Position numbers and translations under genes: made by a program
In this document: positions 1 to 11,452 of the stretch, piece after piece
Numbering within the stretch: position 1 is the stretch's first letter
How the letters are laid out: the number at the start of each line of letters is the position of its first letter
The notes under the pieces: generated by a model
Told to the model about the DNA's origin: nothing
Database searches by the model: none
What the model saw: only the letters and a program-made list of their open reading frames with translations
NCBI RefSeq assembly: GCF_002288525.1
Contig: NZ_CP023068.1
Coordinates: 1,860,001 to 1,924,000 of the forward strand
DNA length: 64,000 nt
Source of the DNA: Sinorhizobium sojae CCBAU 05684
Lineage (GTDB): Bacteria > Pseudomonadota > Alphaproteobacteria > Rhizobiales > Rhizobiaceae
Reading direction: 5' to 3'

Positions 1-1
1 G

Positions 2-886
2 GGCAATTTCAAAGGCCGCTACCTGCACTATGGCATCCGCGAGCATGGCATGGCGGCCGCCATGAACGGCATCGCCCTGCATGGCGGCTTCATTCCCTAT
101 GGCGGCACCTTCCTGGTGTTTTCCGACTATGCCCGCGGCGCGATGCGTCTCTCCGCCGTGATGGGCCTGCCGGTGATCTATGTGCTGACCCATGATTCCA
201 TCGGTCTGGGCGAGGACGGACCAACCCACCAGCCCATCGAGCATCTGGCCATGCTGCGTGCCACCCCCAACCTCAATGTTTTTCGGCCCGCCGACATCAT
301 CGAGACGGCAGAATGCTGGGAGATCGCGCTTGGCGAGAAGAGGACGCCGAGCGTCCTTGCCCTGTCGCGGCAGGCGCTGCCGATGCTGCGCCAGACGGAC
401 GGGGACGAGAATTTGTCGGCGCTCGGCGCCTATGTCCTGAAGGAAGCGCGCGGACCTCGCGACATCACACTCCTTGCCACCGGATCCGAAGTCGAGATCG
501 CCATCGCCGCTGCGCAGCGCTTGCAGGCCGAGAATGGCATAGAAGCGGCGGTGGTCTCCATGCCTTGCTGGGAGAAGTTCGAGGCCCAGGATGCACCGTA
601 TCAGAAGCAGGTCCTTGGAGATGCCCCGCGCATTGCCATCGAAGCGGCCGGCCGCCTCGGCTGGGATCGCTGGATGGGGCCGGACGGCATCTTCGTCGGC
701 ATGATCGGCTTCGGCGCATCGGCACCGGCCGGAGATCTCTACCGCCATTTCGGCATCACTGCCGACCATATCGTCGCCGAAGCTTTGAAGCTGTCTGCAG
801 GGGGTCCGGGGAGAAGCCGCTCAGGAGCACCCGGACCGATCCGCAGCCGGGCAAACACGTCATCAGATCATTTGAAGGAGGCTTGA
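2..886 (+). CDS. cbbT: Transketolase, C-terminal part (5' end outside window)
   Basis: The reading frame is open from base 2, so the gene starts upstream of the window. The visible part covers the end of the pyrimidine-binding domain ([27 protein letters not shown]) and the C-terminal transketolase domain ([19 protein letters not shown]). It interconverts C2 units between ketoses and aldoses, here for ribulose-5-phosphate regeneration in the Calvin cycle. It sits 4 bp before cbbA in an obvious operon. Oddity: after the usual end of the fold ([10 protein letters not shown]) there is a roughly 30-residue low-complexity tail rich in Gly, Ser, Arg and Pro, which may come from a 3' frameshift or read-through in this lineage. 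Confidence 0.95.
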   Translation, partial: GNFKGRYLHYGIREHGMAAAMNGIALHGGFIPYGGTFLVFSDYARGAMRLSAVMGLPVIYVLTHDSIGLGEDGPTHQPIEHLAMLRATPNLNVFRPADIIETAECWEIALGEKRTPSVLALSRQALPMLRQTDGDENLSALGAYVLKEARGPRDITLLATGSEVEIAIAAAQRLQAENGIEAAVVSMPCWEKFEAQDAPYQKQVLGDAPRIAIEAAGRLGWDRWMGPDGIFVGMIGFGASAPAGDLYRHFGITADHIVAEALKLSAGGPGRSRSGAPGPIRSRANTSSDHLKEA

Positions 887-890
887 CCCA

Positions 891-3460
<2,570 letters not shown>

Positions 3461-3486
3461 GGCCACAAGAAGTAAGGAGAGAAAAC

Positions 3487-3876
3487 ATGCGTATCACCCA
3501 AGGATGCTTCTCGTTCCTGCCGGACCTGACGGATGAGCAGATAACGGCACAGGTGGAATATTGCCTCGGCAAGGGATGGGCGATCGGCGTCGAACATACC
3601 GACGACCCGCACCCCCGCAACATCTACTGGGAAATGTGGGGCAATCCGATGTTCGACCTGAAGGACGCCAAGGGCGTCATGATGGAGCTGGAGGATTGCC
3701 GCAAGGCTTATCCGCACGACTACATCCGCCTCAATGCGTTCGATTCCAGCCGCGGCTTCGAGACCGTGACGATGTCCTTCATCGTCAATCGGCCCGATAA
3801 CGAACCGAAACTGCGGATGACCCGGACGGAAAGCCGTGGTCGCAGCCAGCACTATGCCTGGGAAACGCGGCGATAG
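3487..3876 (+). CDS. cbbS: RuBisCO small subunit, red-type
   Basis: The 129-residue protein starts with [19 protein letters not shown] and has the family motif [13 protein letters not shown]. It ends with the C-terminal extension typical of red-type small subunits, which forms the central beta-barrel of the hexadecamer. The ATG at 3487 is preceded by AAGGAG (3474-3479). It is 26 bp downstream of cbbL and 14 bp upstream of cbbX, the standard form IC arrangement. Confidence 0.97.
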   Translation: MRITQGCFSFLPDLTDEQITAQVEYCLGKGWAIGVEHTDDPHPRNIYWEMWGNPMFDLKDAKGVMMELEDCRKAYPHDYIRLNAFDSSRGFETVTMSFIVNRPDNEPKLRMTRTESRGRSQHYAWETRR

Positions 3877-3890
3877 AAGGAGTTCACAAA

Positions 3891-4823
3891 ATGGCGATGC
3901 CGGAAGCCCTATCAAGCACCGAAAGCCTGCCGACATCGGTCGACCTCGCCGAGGAATACAAGACCTCCGGCGTTGCCGAAATCCTCGATGAACTCGATCG
4001 AGAACTCGTCGGGCTGAAACCTGTGAAACAACGGATCCGCGAGACGGCAGCCCTGCTGCTCGTCGAGCGCGCCCGCCGTGCAATGGGCCTAACCCACGAG
4101 GCGCCGTCGCTGCACATGAGCTTCACGGGCAATCCGGGCACCGGCAAGACAACGGTCGCCTTGCGCATGGCCAATTTGCTGCACAGGCTCGGATATATCC
4201 GCAAGGGGCATCTAGTCTCGGTGACGCGAGATGACCTCGTCGGACAATATATCGGCCATACTGCTCCGAAAACGAAGGAGATCCTGAAAAAGGCAATGGG
4301 GGGCGTGCTGTTCATCGACGAGGCCTATTATCTCTATCGCCCGGACAACGAGCGCGACTACGGCCAGGAAGCGATCGAAATCCTGCTGCAGGTGATGGAG
4401 AACAACCGCGACGACCTGGTCGTCATTCTCGCCGGCTATGCCGATCGCATGGACCGGTTTTTCGAGAGCAATCCGGGCTTTCGCTCGCGCATCGCCCACC
4501 ACATCGATTTCCCCGACTATGACGATGGAGAGCTCCTGTCGATCGCCGAGGCCATGCTGAGCCGGCAGGGTTACCACTTCGATCCCAAGGCGACGGCCGT
4601 GATGGGCGACTACATCGCCCGTCGCCGGCGCCAGCCGCATTTCGCCAATGCGCGCTCGATCCGCAACGCGCTCGACCGGGCCCGGCTGCGCCAGGCGAAC
4701 CGCCTGTTCGAGGAAAGCACCGGACCGGTCGACGCCGAGCAGCTGTCGACCATCACCGCGCGGGACATTTCGGCAAGCCGGGTGTTCGGCATAGTCGAGC
4801 CCAATCAGGAGATCTCGTCATGA
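3891..4823 (+). CDS. cbbX: Red-type RuBisCO activase, AAA+ ATPase
   Basis: The 310-residue AAA+ protein remodels inhibited red-type RuBisCO by threading the CbbL C-terminus through its hexameric pore. Walker A is GNPGTGKT (residues 80-87), Walker B is VLFIDE (Asp143, Glu144), and the pore-loop segment [11 protein letters not shown] lies at about 120-130. The length equals that of known CbbX proteins. AAGGAG at 3877-3882 precedes the ATG. Its stop overlaps the start of the next gene as ATGA, indicating translational coupling. Confidence 0.97.
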   Translation: MAMPEALSSTESLPTSVDLAEEYKTSGVAEILDELDRELVGLKPVKQRIRETAALLLVERARRAMGLTHEAPSLHMSFTGNPGTGKTTVALRMANLLHRLGYIRKGHLVSVTRDDLVGQYIGHTAPKTKEILKKAMGGVLFIDEAYYLYRPDNERDYGQEAIEILLQVMENNRDDLVVILAGYADRMDRFFESNPGFRSRIAHHIDFPDYDDGELLSIAEAMLSRQGYHFDPKATAVMGDYIARRRRQPHFANARSIRNALDRARLRQANRLFEESTGPVDAEQLSTITARDISASRVFGIVEPNQEISS

Positions 4824-5512
4824 GCAGGAAGACCACCATAGCCCCCTCGGTCCTCTCGGCGGACTTCTCACGTCTTGGCGAAGAGGTCGCGGACGTCTGT
4901 CAGGCCGGTGCCGATTGGATCCATCTTGACGTGATGGATGGCCATTTCGTGCCCAACATCACTTTCGGGCCGCCGGTCATCAAGTCGATCCGGAACCGGA
5001 CTGACAAGATCTTCGACTGTCACCTGATGATCGAACCGGCCGATCCCTTTCTCGGCGCCTTCGCCGAGGCCGGCTGCGACATCATCACCGTGCATTCCGA
5101 AGCGAGCACGCACCTCGACCGGTCGTTGCAGGCAATCCGCGACCTCGGCTGCAAGGCCGGCGTATCGCTCAACCCCTCGACGCCGGAAAGCGTCATCGCA
5201 TATGTGCTGGACCGGCTCGACCTGATCCTCCTGATGACGGTCAATCCCGGCTTCGGCGGTCAGGCCTTCATTCCGTCCGTCGTCGAGAAGGTGCGGCGAG
5301 TGAAAGCCATGATCGGCAGCCGCCCGATCCATATCGAAATCGACGGCGGCGTGACGCCCGAGACCGCGCCGCTCGTCGCCCGAGCCGGCGCCGACGTGCT
5401 CGTCGCCGGCTCGGCGGTCTTCAAGGGCGGCCGGGAAGCTTACGCCGGCAACATAAGCGCGTTGCGCAGCGGGGCGGACGAGCCAGGATTGACCGAATTC
5501 AAGCCGGGCTGA
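4820..5512 (+). CDS. cbbE: Ribulose-phosphate 3-epimerase
   Basis: The 230-residue TIM-barrel protein interconverts xylulose-5-phosphate and ribulose-5-phosphate, feeding the RuBisCO substrate cycle. Family motifs are present: [12 protein letters not shown], the metal ligands in [26 protein letters not shown], and EIDGGV near the C-terminus. It is the last gene of the cbb operon, overlapping cbbX by 4 bp. A weak inverted repeat (AGCCGG at 5502-5507, CCGGCT at 5515-5520) spans its stop codon but has no T-run after it. A separate chromosomal rpe is likely to exist. Confidence 0.95.
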   Translation: MSRKTTIAPSVLSADFSRLGEEVADVCQAGADWIHLDVMDGHFVPNITFGPPVIKSIRNRTDKIFDCHLMIEPADPFLGAFAEAGCDIITVHSEASTHLDRSLQAIRDLGCKAGVSLNPSTPESVIAYVLDRLDLILLMTVNPGFGGQAFIPSVVEKVRRVKAMIGSRPIHIEIDGGVTPETAPLVARAGADVLVAGSAVFKGGREAYAGNISALRSGADEPGLTEFKPG

Positions 5513-5622
5513 CTCCGGCTCTTCGACGAAGATCAGGATCAATCAATCACATTTGATCGGGAAGCGAGCGGAATCCGCGTACAATTCCCTACTCCGTTGT
5601 TGAAAGACGAGGTGACGGCGGC

Positions 5623-6174
5623 ATGGCAGCAATCCCACCCCTCTGCGATTTCGGCTGGAAGGCGATCGACGCCCGACTGCCGGCAACTGACGGCCGCACC
5701 CATTCCATCCTTGACCTTTCCGGTCCCAATGGACTGGTCGTTGCCTTCATCTGCAATCACTGCCCTTACGTGAAAGCGGTCATCGCCCGCATCGTCCGTG
5801 ACGCGATCGACCTCGAGGAACACGGCATCGGCTTCGTGGCCATCAACGCCAATGACGCCGAGGCCTATCCGGAGGACTCCTTCGAGAACATGAAGCGTTT
5901 CGCGTCGCACCACGCCCTGCCGTTTCCCTATCTCCATGACGAGGACCAAACCGTCGCGAAAGCCTATGGTGCGGTCTGCACGCCTGATTTCTTCGGCTTC
6001 AATAGGGATATGGAACTGCAATATCGCGGTAGGCTGGACGCCTCGCGCAAGGAGACAGGCGCTGCCGATCTGAAGCGCGAGCTCTATGAAACCATGATCA
6101 TGGTTTCGCAGACCGGCAAGGGCCCGGCAGAACAGCAGCCTTCAATGGGCTGCTCTATCAAATGGAAGGCGTAG
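5623..6174 (+). CDS. Thioredoxin-fold protein, AhpC/TSA (peroxiredoxin-like) family
   Basis: This 183-residue protein has a thioredoxin fold with the CxxC-type motif CNHCPYVK near residue 43 and the later segments FLHDEDQTVAKAYGAV-like and CTPDFFGF, typical of AhpC/TSA family proteins annotated as thioredoxin family. A role in peroxide or disulfide handling is inferred from the family; no substrate can be read from the sequence. GAGGTGA ahead of the ATG supports the start. It is 110 bp downstream of the cbb operon on the same strand and convergent with gfa, so it may be read through from cbb or have its own promoter. Confidence 0.8.
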   Translation: MAAIPPLCDFGWKAIDARLPATDGRTHSILDLSGPNGLVVAFICNHCPYVKAVIARIVRDAIDLEEHGIGFVAINANDAEAYPEDSFENMKRFASHHALPFPYLHDEDQTVAKAYGAVCTPDFFGFNRDMELQYRGRLDASRKETGAADLKRELYETMIMVSQTGKGPAEQQPSMGCSIKWKA

Positions 6175-6290
6175 CCTTATCAGGCGTGAATCCTTCCAGT
6201 TGGCTCCGCTTCTCCCGGCAGAGTGGTGTTAACCTGCGCTTTTTCCGAACGTCGTCGCTACACCGTCTTTTGCCAAAAAAAACGCCATCA

Positions 6291-6341
6291 GACCCCGCCC
6301 GTCGGAATACCTCCTCGAGGGAGGCAACAACGAGCGGGGTC
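6291..6341. terminator. Putative hairpin terminator between convergent genes
   Basis: A perfect 8-bp inverted repeat (GACCCCGC at 6291-6298, GCGGGGTC at 6334-6341) encloses a second small hairpin (CCTCC at 6310-6314, GGAGG at 6320-6324). On the minus strand an eight-base T-run follows the stem after eight bases, so it could terminate gfa transcription. It lies in the gap between two convergent genes, where a terminator is expected. Confidence 0.5.
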
Positions 6342-6390
6342 CGAGGGAGGAGACGATGAGTCTCCGAGCGCACACGGCCGGCGCGACGCG

Positions 6391-6960
6391 TCAGGCCGGC
6401 AGGGCGCCGGTCTGTTTGGCTATATGGGTGGCGATCGCGTCCATCAGCGCCGGAGACAAGCAATCGTAGGGCTGAAGCCCGAGCTCCGTCAGCCGAGCTC
6501 GTATTTCCGGCATACTTTCGGGATTGACCCCGCTCTCGATAACGGAGGAGACGAAGGCGGCGAATTGCGGTGGAGACCAGCCCGTCTCGTCACTGAGCTC
6601 GGTGTGAACGAAGTCGAGACCATAGAAGGGATGCTTCGCGTTCTCGATCCGACCATACATATGCGTGCCGCAATCCCTGCATGCGTAGCGCTGGATCGTG
6701 GCGCTCGGATCGACGACCTGCAGTCTTTCGGATCCTGAAGTGACATTTACGTCGTCGCGGCTGACAACGGCGATTTGCGAGAAGATCGCGCCGTCCGGCT
6801 TCCAGCATTTGGTGCAGCCGCAGGCATGGTTATGAGCTGTCTGGGAGCTGATCTGAACGGTTACCGGATCGGTGGCGCACTTGCACTTCAGCGTGCCGCC
6901 TTGAAAGCCCGGACTGGCCGGCGGAAAGCCATTATCGATGGACGGATGCAGCTTGAGCAT
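6391..6960 (-). CDS. gfa: Glutathione-dependent formaldehyde-activating enzyme (Gfa)
   Basis: The 189-residue protein promotes formation of S-hydroxymethylglutathione from formaldehyde and glutathione, the substrate of AdhC. Zinc-ligand cysteines are visible as CKC (residues 26 and 28), CGCTKC (about 47-52) and CRDC later on. The start at 6960 is chosen because GAGGAGG lies just upstream and the product then begins MLKLHP as in the family; a longer frame upstream has no ribosome binding site. It is the last gene of the minus-strand methanol/formaldehyde block, about 245 bp after the previous gene, so it may have its own promoter. Confidence 0.93.
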   Translation of the reverse strand: MLKLHPSIDNGFPPASPGFQGGTLKCKCATDPVTVQISSQTAHNHACGCTKCWKPDGAIFSQIAVVSRDDVNVTSGSERLQVVDPSATIQRYACRDCGTHMYGRIENAKHPFYGLDFVHTELSDETGWSPPQFAAFVSSVIESGVNPESMPEIRARLTELGLQPYDCLSPALMDAIATHIAKQTGALPA

Positions 6961-7205
6961 TGGTTCCTCCTCGGCTTTGGACGTCTTTGCGTCTTCGTCC
7001 GTCAACAGGATCAGGGCAAATGCCGACCGCGGCAATATAGCGGAAAGTGTCGGTTTTCGGCGTCGACCCGCTGGCTCTCCACTTACACTTTATGGCGGAG
7101 CATGCCGCGCAGGATCAAAGCCCCAGAGCGCCCCGCATGAAGAGGACGAAAGAGGCGCTGACCCATGCGAGTGCCGTCAGGTGGTGCGGAAGGCCATTTT
7201 CGGTG

Positions 7206-7646
7206 TCACTGGATAGCGATCGCAACTTTCTGACTGTCGCCCGTCGTGTTTGGAATCTTCACCTCGTAGCTGCCGGGCTTTATGGCGATGAACGAGAGGG
7301 TTGCCGTGCCCTCCTCGTCGAATTCCAGGCTGTCGATCGCCATGGGGCGGACTTCTATGCCGTTAATGACGATCTCGTTCATCCAGATCGCACGGAAGAA
7401 CGGCGCGCCGCTAATTGCCAGCTCTGCCGATCCGTCCGCCGTAATGCGCATTTCGTAATAGGCGCCGGACTGCAATGTGACGGCATTCCCAAGCGGCTTG
7501 CCGGCGCTGAGCGTGATCTCGATAGGCTCGCCTCGATTGCATTTGGCGAGCAGTCCAGCAAAGCCGAGTTCGGCGCAAAGCGGCGCCGCAGCCGCCGGGC
7601 TTGCCAGAAAGAGCGCGGCCAGTGCCGCAAAAATCGGTTTGCGCAT
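7206..7646 (-). CDS. Small exported protein of the methanol oxidation cluster
   Basis: This 146-residue protein has a clear Sec signal peptide (MRKPIFAALAALFLASPAAAA) and a mature domain that appears all-beta (ITLSAGKPLGN, LQSGAYYEMRI, FRAIWMNEIVINGIEV, KPGSYEVKIP). The ending resembles cupredoxin-like domains, but the copper ligands of such proteins are not apparent. It follows the beta-propeller gene by 37 bp on the same strand and is presumably part of the PQQ-linked oxidation operon. I do not recognise a specific function. Confidence 0.75.
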   Translation of the reverse strand: MRKPIFAALAALFLASPAAAAPLCAELGFAGLLAKCNRGEPIEITLSAGKPLGNAVTLQSGAYYEMRITADGSAELAISGAPFFRAIWMNEIVINGIEVRPMAIDSLEFDEEGTATLSFIAIKPGSYEVKIPNTTGDSQKVAIAIQ

Positions 7647-7683
7647 GATGTCCTTTCCTCCCACTCCGTTGCACGTGTGCGTC

Positions 7684-8655
7684 TCAAGGGGCGACCACGA
7701 CCCCCCAGGGCTGCTCGCCGACCTGGACCGAGCGGATCACCTCTTCCGCTTTGACGTCGATGATGCTGATGTCGTTGGAATTGCCATTGGTGGTGATCAG
7801 GAATTCTTCGTTTGGCGTGAACGCCATCTGCCAAACTCGCTGCCCGACAAGCAGGTAATCGAGAACCTCGTCAGTCGCCCCGTCGATCACTGCGACGCGG
7901 TTGGCGGGGCCGAGTGCCACGAAAATGCGCGAGCCATCCTTGGTCGCCTTGACGCCGACCGGCTGCAGCCATTCCGGCAGAATGCCCGGCACGGCGAAGC
8001 TGATCTTCTTGGCGATCACCGGTTCGGTCGCCGCCATGTCGATCACCGAAACGGTGCCGCCGATCTCGGAGCTGACGTAAAGCTTCTTGCCGTCGGAGGT
8101 GAATTCGGCATAGCGCGGCCGCTGATCGACCAGCACGTTGTGCACGATCTCGTAGCTCGAGGCGTCGATGAAGTGCGCCATGTTGGTTGTTTCGGAGGTA
8201 TTGATGATGGTCTTGGCATCCGGGCTGACCGCGACGCCTTCCGGTTCGACGCCGACGGGCACTTCGGCGAGCACTTGGCGCGTCTTGACGTCGACGACGG
8301 TCACCAGATTGTCGTCCTCATTGGCGATGTAAAGCGGGTTTCCAGACGGATCGAGCGCAAAGAGCTCCGGATCCGGACCCGACGGCAGCGTGTGCAGTTC
8401 CTTGTAAGTCCCGGGATCGAAGACCCGGACGGTGTCATCATCCGAGGCGCAGACATAGAGTTCCTTGCCGTCCGGACTGATGGTGATGCCGCGCGGCCGG
8501 TTGCCGGCCGGAAAGGTGGCAATGACTTCCCAGCTCTCGCTGTCGAGAACGGTGACGCTATTGCCGCGTTCATTTGTCACGAAGACCTTGTTGGCCTTGG
8601 CGGGAGCGGCAAACATCAGAACGGCAGGCAGAAGCAGCAGTGCGGATCTCAGCAT
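7684..8655 (-). CDS. PQQ-dependent catabolism-associated beta-propeller protein (YVTN repeats)
   Basis: The 323-residue exported protein has an N-terminal signal peptide (MLRSALLLLPAVLMFAAPAKA) and about seven repeats of the YVTN type, for example VFVTNERGNSVTVLD, LYVCASDDDTVRVFD, LYIANEDDNLVTVVD and LYVSSEIGGTVSVID, so it should form a seven-bladed propeller. Such proteins accompany PQQ-dependent alcohol dehydrogenase systems; their exact role is not established. The ATG at 8655 lies one base after the stop of the preceding binding-protein gene and is preceded by TTTGGAG, indicating tight coupling. A longer N-terminal extension in the same frame is not supported. Confidence 0.85.
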   Translation of the reverse strand: MLRSALLLLPAVLMFAAPAKANKVFVTNERGNSVTVLDSESWEVIATFPAGNRPRGITISPDGKELYVCASDDDTVRVFDPGTYKELHTLPSGPDPELFALDPSGNPLYIANEDDNLVTVVDVKTRQVLAEVPVGVEPEGVAVSPDAKTIINTSETTNMAHFIDASSYEIVHNVLVDQRPRYAEFTSDGKKLYVSSEIGGTVSVIDMAATEPVIAKKISFAVPGILPEWLQPVGVKATKDGSRIFVALGPANRVAVIDGATDEVLDYLLVGQRVWQMAFTPNEEFLITTNGNSNDISIIDVKAEEVIRSVQVGEQPWGVVVAP

Positions 8656-8656
8656 C

Positions 8657-9844
8657 CTATTCTCCAAAGGCATGGCAGGCGGTTTCGGTCGCGTCGATGC
8701 CCAAGGTGTCGAGCGGCGAATGCTGGTGCAGGTAGCCATCCTGCGGCGAAATGGAAACCGTGACGCGACCATCGGTCAAAAGAATCGGCTGACGCATCTG
8801 TCCATTCCATGAGCGGAAAGTCAGCTTCTGGCCTTTGAACGCCGCGAGTTCGAAGTCTGCCGAAAGCGCGTAGGTCCGCACGCTCGCCGGATCTGTCTTG
8901 CCGGAGCGGGTCACCGCCTCGCCGATGACGCGCGTGGCAAGCCATGCCTGGTAGTCCTCTTCGCGCATATTGCGCCCGGCCAGTCTCTCGAAGCGGCGCT
9001 GAAACTGGGTCGCACCCCAGGCTTCATGGGCAGCATGCCAGGATGCCGGACGTAGCCCCGCGGATCCCGCAACGGGCCGCGGATCCCAGGTGTGATATGG
9101 CAGGTATGGCGCGAAGACGCCGGCCTCGTCGGCCGCGACGATCACGTCATAATCCTCGGCGTCCTGGGTAAAGACAGGAATCTGCTTCTGCACCATGACA
9201 TGGCCGGTATCCGTGCGCCTGGCGCCGCCCGTGTCTTCGAACTCGCGTTCCTCGACGATCTCCGCACCGAACTTGGCGGCGGATTTGCGATAGCTGTCGG
9301 CTAAGAGCCTATCTTCGGGATGCGAGCCGTGGATCAGCAGGATACGCGGCCATTTCTTCCACATCAGAAACTGGACGATGCTATCGCTGAGCATGGATCG
9401 GCTCGGCGAGACATGCAGCAGGTTGGCGCGGCATTCGGCATCGCGCAGTGCCTCGTCGCGAGCGCCAGCGTTGAAAAGCAGCACCTCGGGGCCGGCCCTG
9501 TCGGAGAGCGCCTTCAAAATGTCGCCTTCGGCGATGACCGCGATAAGGCCGATTCCTTCGGCCTTCAATCGATCGAGTGCCGCCGTAGCCTCACCCGGCG
9601 CAACTGCCTCAGTCTTCAGCGTATAGTCCATGCCGGTGAAGGCGCCGGTCGTCCGATTGTCCTCGTTCCCCAACATGGCGCCGGCAAACCCCAGATCGGC
9701 AGGTGGCGCGTCGAGCCGCGAAATCGGCGGGCCGACGACACGATCGACCCGCAGCACAGCCGTCTTCACCTCCGCCGCCCCTCCGGGCGACGTCACAAAC
9801 ATCGCCAGTCCGAATACGGCGAGCGTAAGCGAGAGCTTAGACAT
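8657..9844 (-). CDS. Periplasmic binding protein of the PQQ-dependent alcohol dehydrogenase system
   Basis: The 395-residue protein has a signal peptide (MSKLSLTLAVFGLAMFVTSPGGAA) and a branched-chain-amino-acid-type periplasmic binding fold (LDRLKAEGIGLIAVIAEGDIL, ILLIHGSHPEDRLLADSYRKS). It matches the family named ABC transporter substrate-binding protein, PQQ-dependent alcohol dehydrogenase system (TIGR03863, from memory). The ATPase and permease genes that usually accompany this family are absent here. GGGAGG upstream supports the start. The 168-bp gap before it contains a 10-bp palindrome ATACGCGTAT (9943-9952) and may hold a promoter. Confidence 0.85.
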   Translation of the reverse strand: MSKLSLTLAVFGLAMFVTSPGGAAEVKTAVLRVDRVVGPPISRLDAPPADLGFAGAMLGNEDNRTTGAFTGMDYTLKTEAVAPGEATAALDRLKAEGIGLIAVIAEGDILKALSDRAGPEVLLFNAGARDEALRDAECRANLLHVSPSRSMLSDSIVQFLMWKKWPRILLIHGSHPEDRLLADSYRKSAAKFGAEIVEEREFEDTGGARRTDTGHVMVQKQIPVFTQDAEDYDVIVAADEAGVFAPYLPYHTWDPRPVAGSAGLRPASWHAAHEAWGATQFQRRFERLAGRNMREEDYQAWLATRVIGEAVTRSGKTDPASVRTYALSADFELAAFKGQKLTFRSWNGQMRQPILLTDGRVTVSISPQDGYLHQHSPLDTLGIDATETACHAFGE

Positions 9845-10012
9845 TGCCGGAACGACCTCCCAATCTTCCTGACACTCCCGAAGTGGAGACTAACAGCGCA
9901 AGTTTTATCGCAGAACCGATACTTATGGAGCGTAGTTCAGCAATACGCGTATACTCGCCTCAGCCAGTCTCTGCCCGGCATCGGCAGGACCGGAAAGGCG
10001 GCCGCCACAGGA

Positions 10013-10882
10013 TCAATGCTGCGCCTCGAGCGGCCCAGTTCCCATATCGTTGAGGAGCGGCACACCCGCCGCTGTTAGGATGGCGTCGATCTCGGCTTGA
10101 TTCCGGCGGATCAGCGAGTTCAGCTTCCGCTCCCATACCTTCTCGCCCTGCCGGACGCCCATGGTGATGCGGTAGAAGAGCTTCGGCGGCCTCGGCTCCG
10201 ACAAAAGTGGCGTCACCTTCAGGCTCGGATGGCTCGCCTTGACCAGCGGTGCCCCGATGGGACCCCAGAGAATCGCTGCATCGATGGCACCGGATTCCAG
10301 ATCGGCAAGCATCTCGTCGGCTGGATCCTCGTAGCGCCGGTCGACCATCAGGTGATAGCCCTTGGCCTTGGGCATGAGCCCGTTCCTTGCCAGATGCGTC
10401 GCCGGCGGGGTTCCGGCGATGATGCCGACCCTCTTGTCCTTGAGACGACGGTCGGCGAGCGTCGTGACCCCGTCCAGCGGGCCGCCCGAGGCGACGATCA
10501 GCACATAGGCGGAGGTATAGTAATGATTGGTGTTCAACACCAGTTCGTCGCCCTGCGCATAGCCGATGACAACATCGCAGTCGTTCGCCTGCAGGGTCTT
10601 GCGAATGAAGCCTGTCGCCATCGGAAACCACTTGTACTCCAGGGGCAATCCGAGCCTCGACGCCATCAGCGCGGCGATCTTGTTCTCGAATCCCGCACCC
10701 GAGCGATCCGACATCGGCAGATTGGCCGGATCGGCACAGACACGGAATGCCGTTTTCGATACGAGATCCGAGGTCTGGGCCAGCGCAGGGGCAGTGCCGG
10801 CGCACGCCAGCAGCAGAATGCCGCCTGCCGCCCTTAAGCTAGTTGTGGCCGAGACAAGAGCTTTCAGCATCCCGAATCGCAT
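10013..10882 (-). CDS. xoxJ: MoxJ/XoxJ-type periplasmic binding protein
   Basis: The 289-residue protein has a signal peptide ending near ALAQ and a type II solute-binding fold with the motif FRVCADPANLPMSD, typical of quinoprotein dehydrogenase-associated binding proteins (XoxJ/MxaJ). XoxJ is thought to help activate or mature XoxF in the periplasm. It starts inside the 3' end of xoxG (44-bp overlap) and follows xoxF-xoxG in the conserved xoxFGJ order. The overlap implies translational coupling. Confidence 0.92.
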   Translation of the reverse strand: MRFGMLKALVSATTSLRAAGGILLLACAGTAPALAQTSDLVSKTAFRVCADPANLPMSDRSGAGFENKIAALMASRLGLPLEYKWFPMATGFIRKTLQANDCDVVIGYAQGDELVLNTNHYYTSAYVLIVASGGPLDGVTTLADRRLKDKRVGIIAGTPPATHLARNGLMPKAKGYHLMVDRRYEDPADEMLADLESGAIDAAILWGPIGAPLVKASHPSLKVTPLLSEPRPPKLFYRITMGVRQGEKVWERKLNSLIRRNQAEIDAILTAAGVPLLNDMGTGPLEAQH

Positions 10883-11375
10883 CCGATTTCGCCTCCTTCT
10901 TGGCCGGGCGCCCGCGCGGCAATTCGCCGGATCCGCGCGCCTTCAGATAGACATAGATGTCATCGAGATAACACATCACGTTGGGGTTCTCGCCGAAGGC
11001 TGGCATTACCGAGTTTTCGGCCACGTTCACCCTCTTGCGCCCATTCGTGACGACATCGACAAAGGCGTAGTAGTCGAGATCTATCGCCGACTTCTTCAAG
11101 GCCGGCGCATAGCTCGATCCCTCGCCCTCCGGACCATGACAGACATGACATTCCGCATGGTAGCGGCGAAAGCCCGAATAGGTCAGCCAGTCGACGGTGC
11201 CATCCTCGGCGATCTTGAAGGTGGGAACGTCGTCGGCGGTGTAGTAGCGTCCGTCTTCTTCGCGGGCGGCTGTGATATTATCCACCGGCGCTTGCGCCTC
11301 TTCTGCACCTGCGGCGCCGGCCAAAAGCGTCAACACGGTAAGGATCATCGATACGGCATGGGTTCTGCTGGTCAT
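10839..11375 (-). CDS. xoxG: Cytochrome c, electron acceptor of XoxF (XoxG)
   Basis: The 178-residue exported cytochrome has a signal peptide ending near AGAAGA and one heme c motif, CHVCH (about residues 76-80), with a plausible axial methionine in SVMPAFGENPNVM. XoxG takes electrons from the PQQ of XoxF and passes them to the respiratory chain. It lies 77 bp downstream of xoxF and overlaps xoxJ. The C-terminal tail is rich in Lys, Glu and Asp and contains an isolated Cys. Confidence 0.92.
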   Translation of the reverse strand: MTSRTHAVSMILTVLTLLAGAAGAEEAQAPVDNITAAREEDGRYYTADDVPTFKIAEDGTVDWLTYSGFRRYHAECHVCHGPEGEGSSYAPALKKSAIDLDYYAFVDVVTNGRKRVNVAENSVMPAFGENPNVMCYLDDIYVYLKARGSGELPRGRPAKKEAKSDAIRDAESSCLGHN

Positions 11376-11452
11376 CTTGCGTCCTTTTAGGCGGAGAGCG
11401 AACGGGCGCAGGTTTCATTGACCCGCGCCCATTCCGGAGGAAAGATTGCCGC

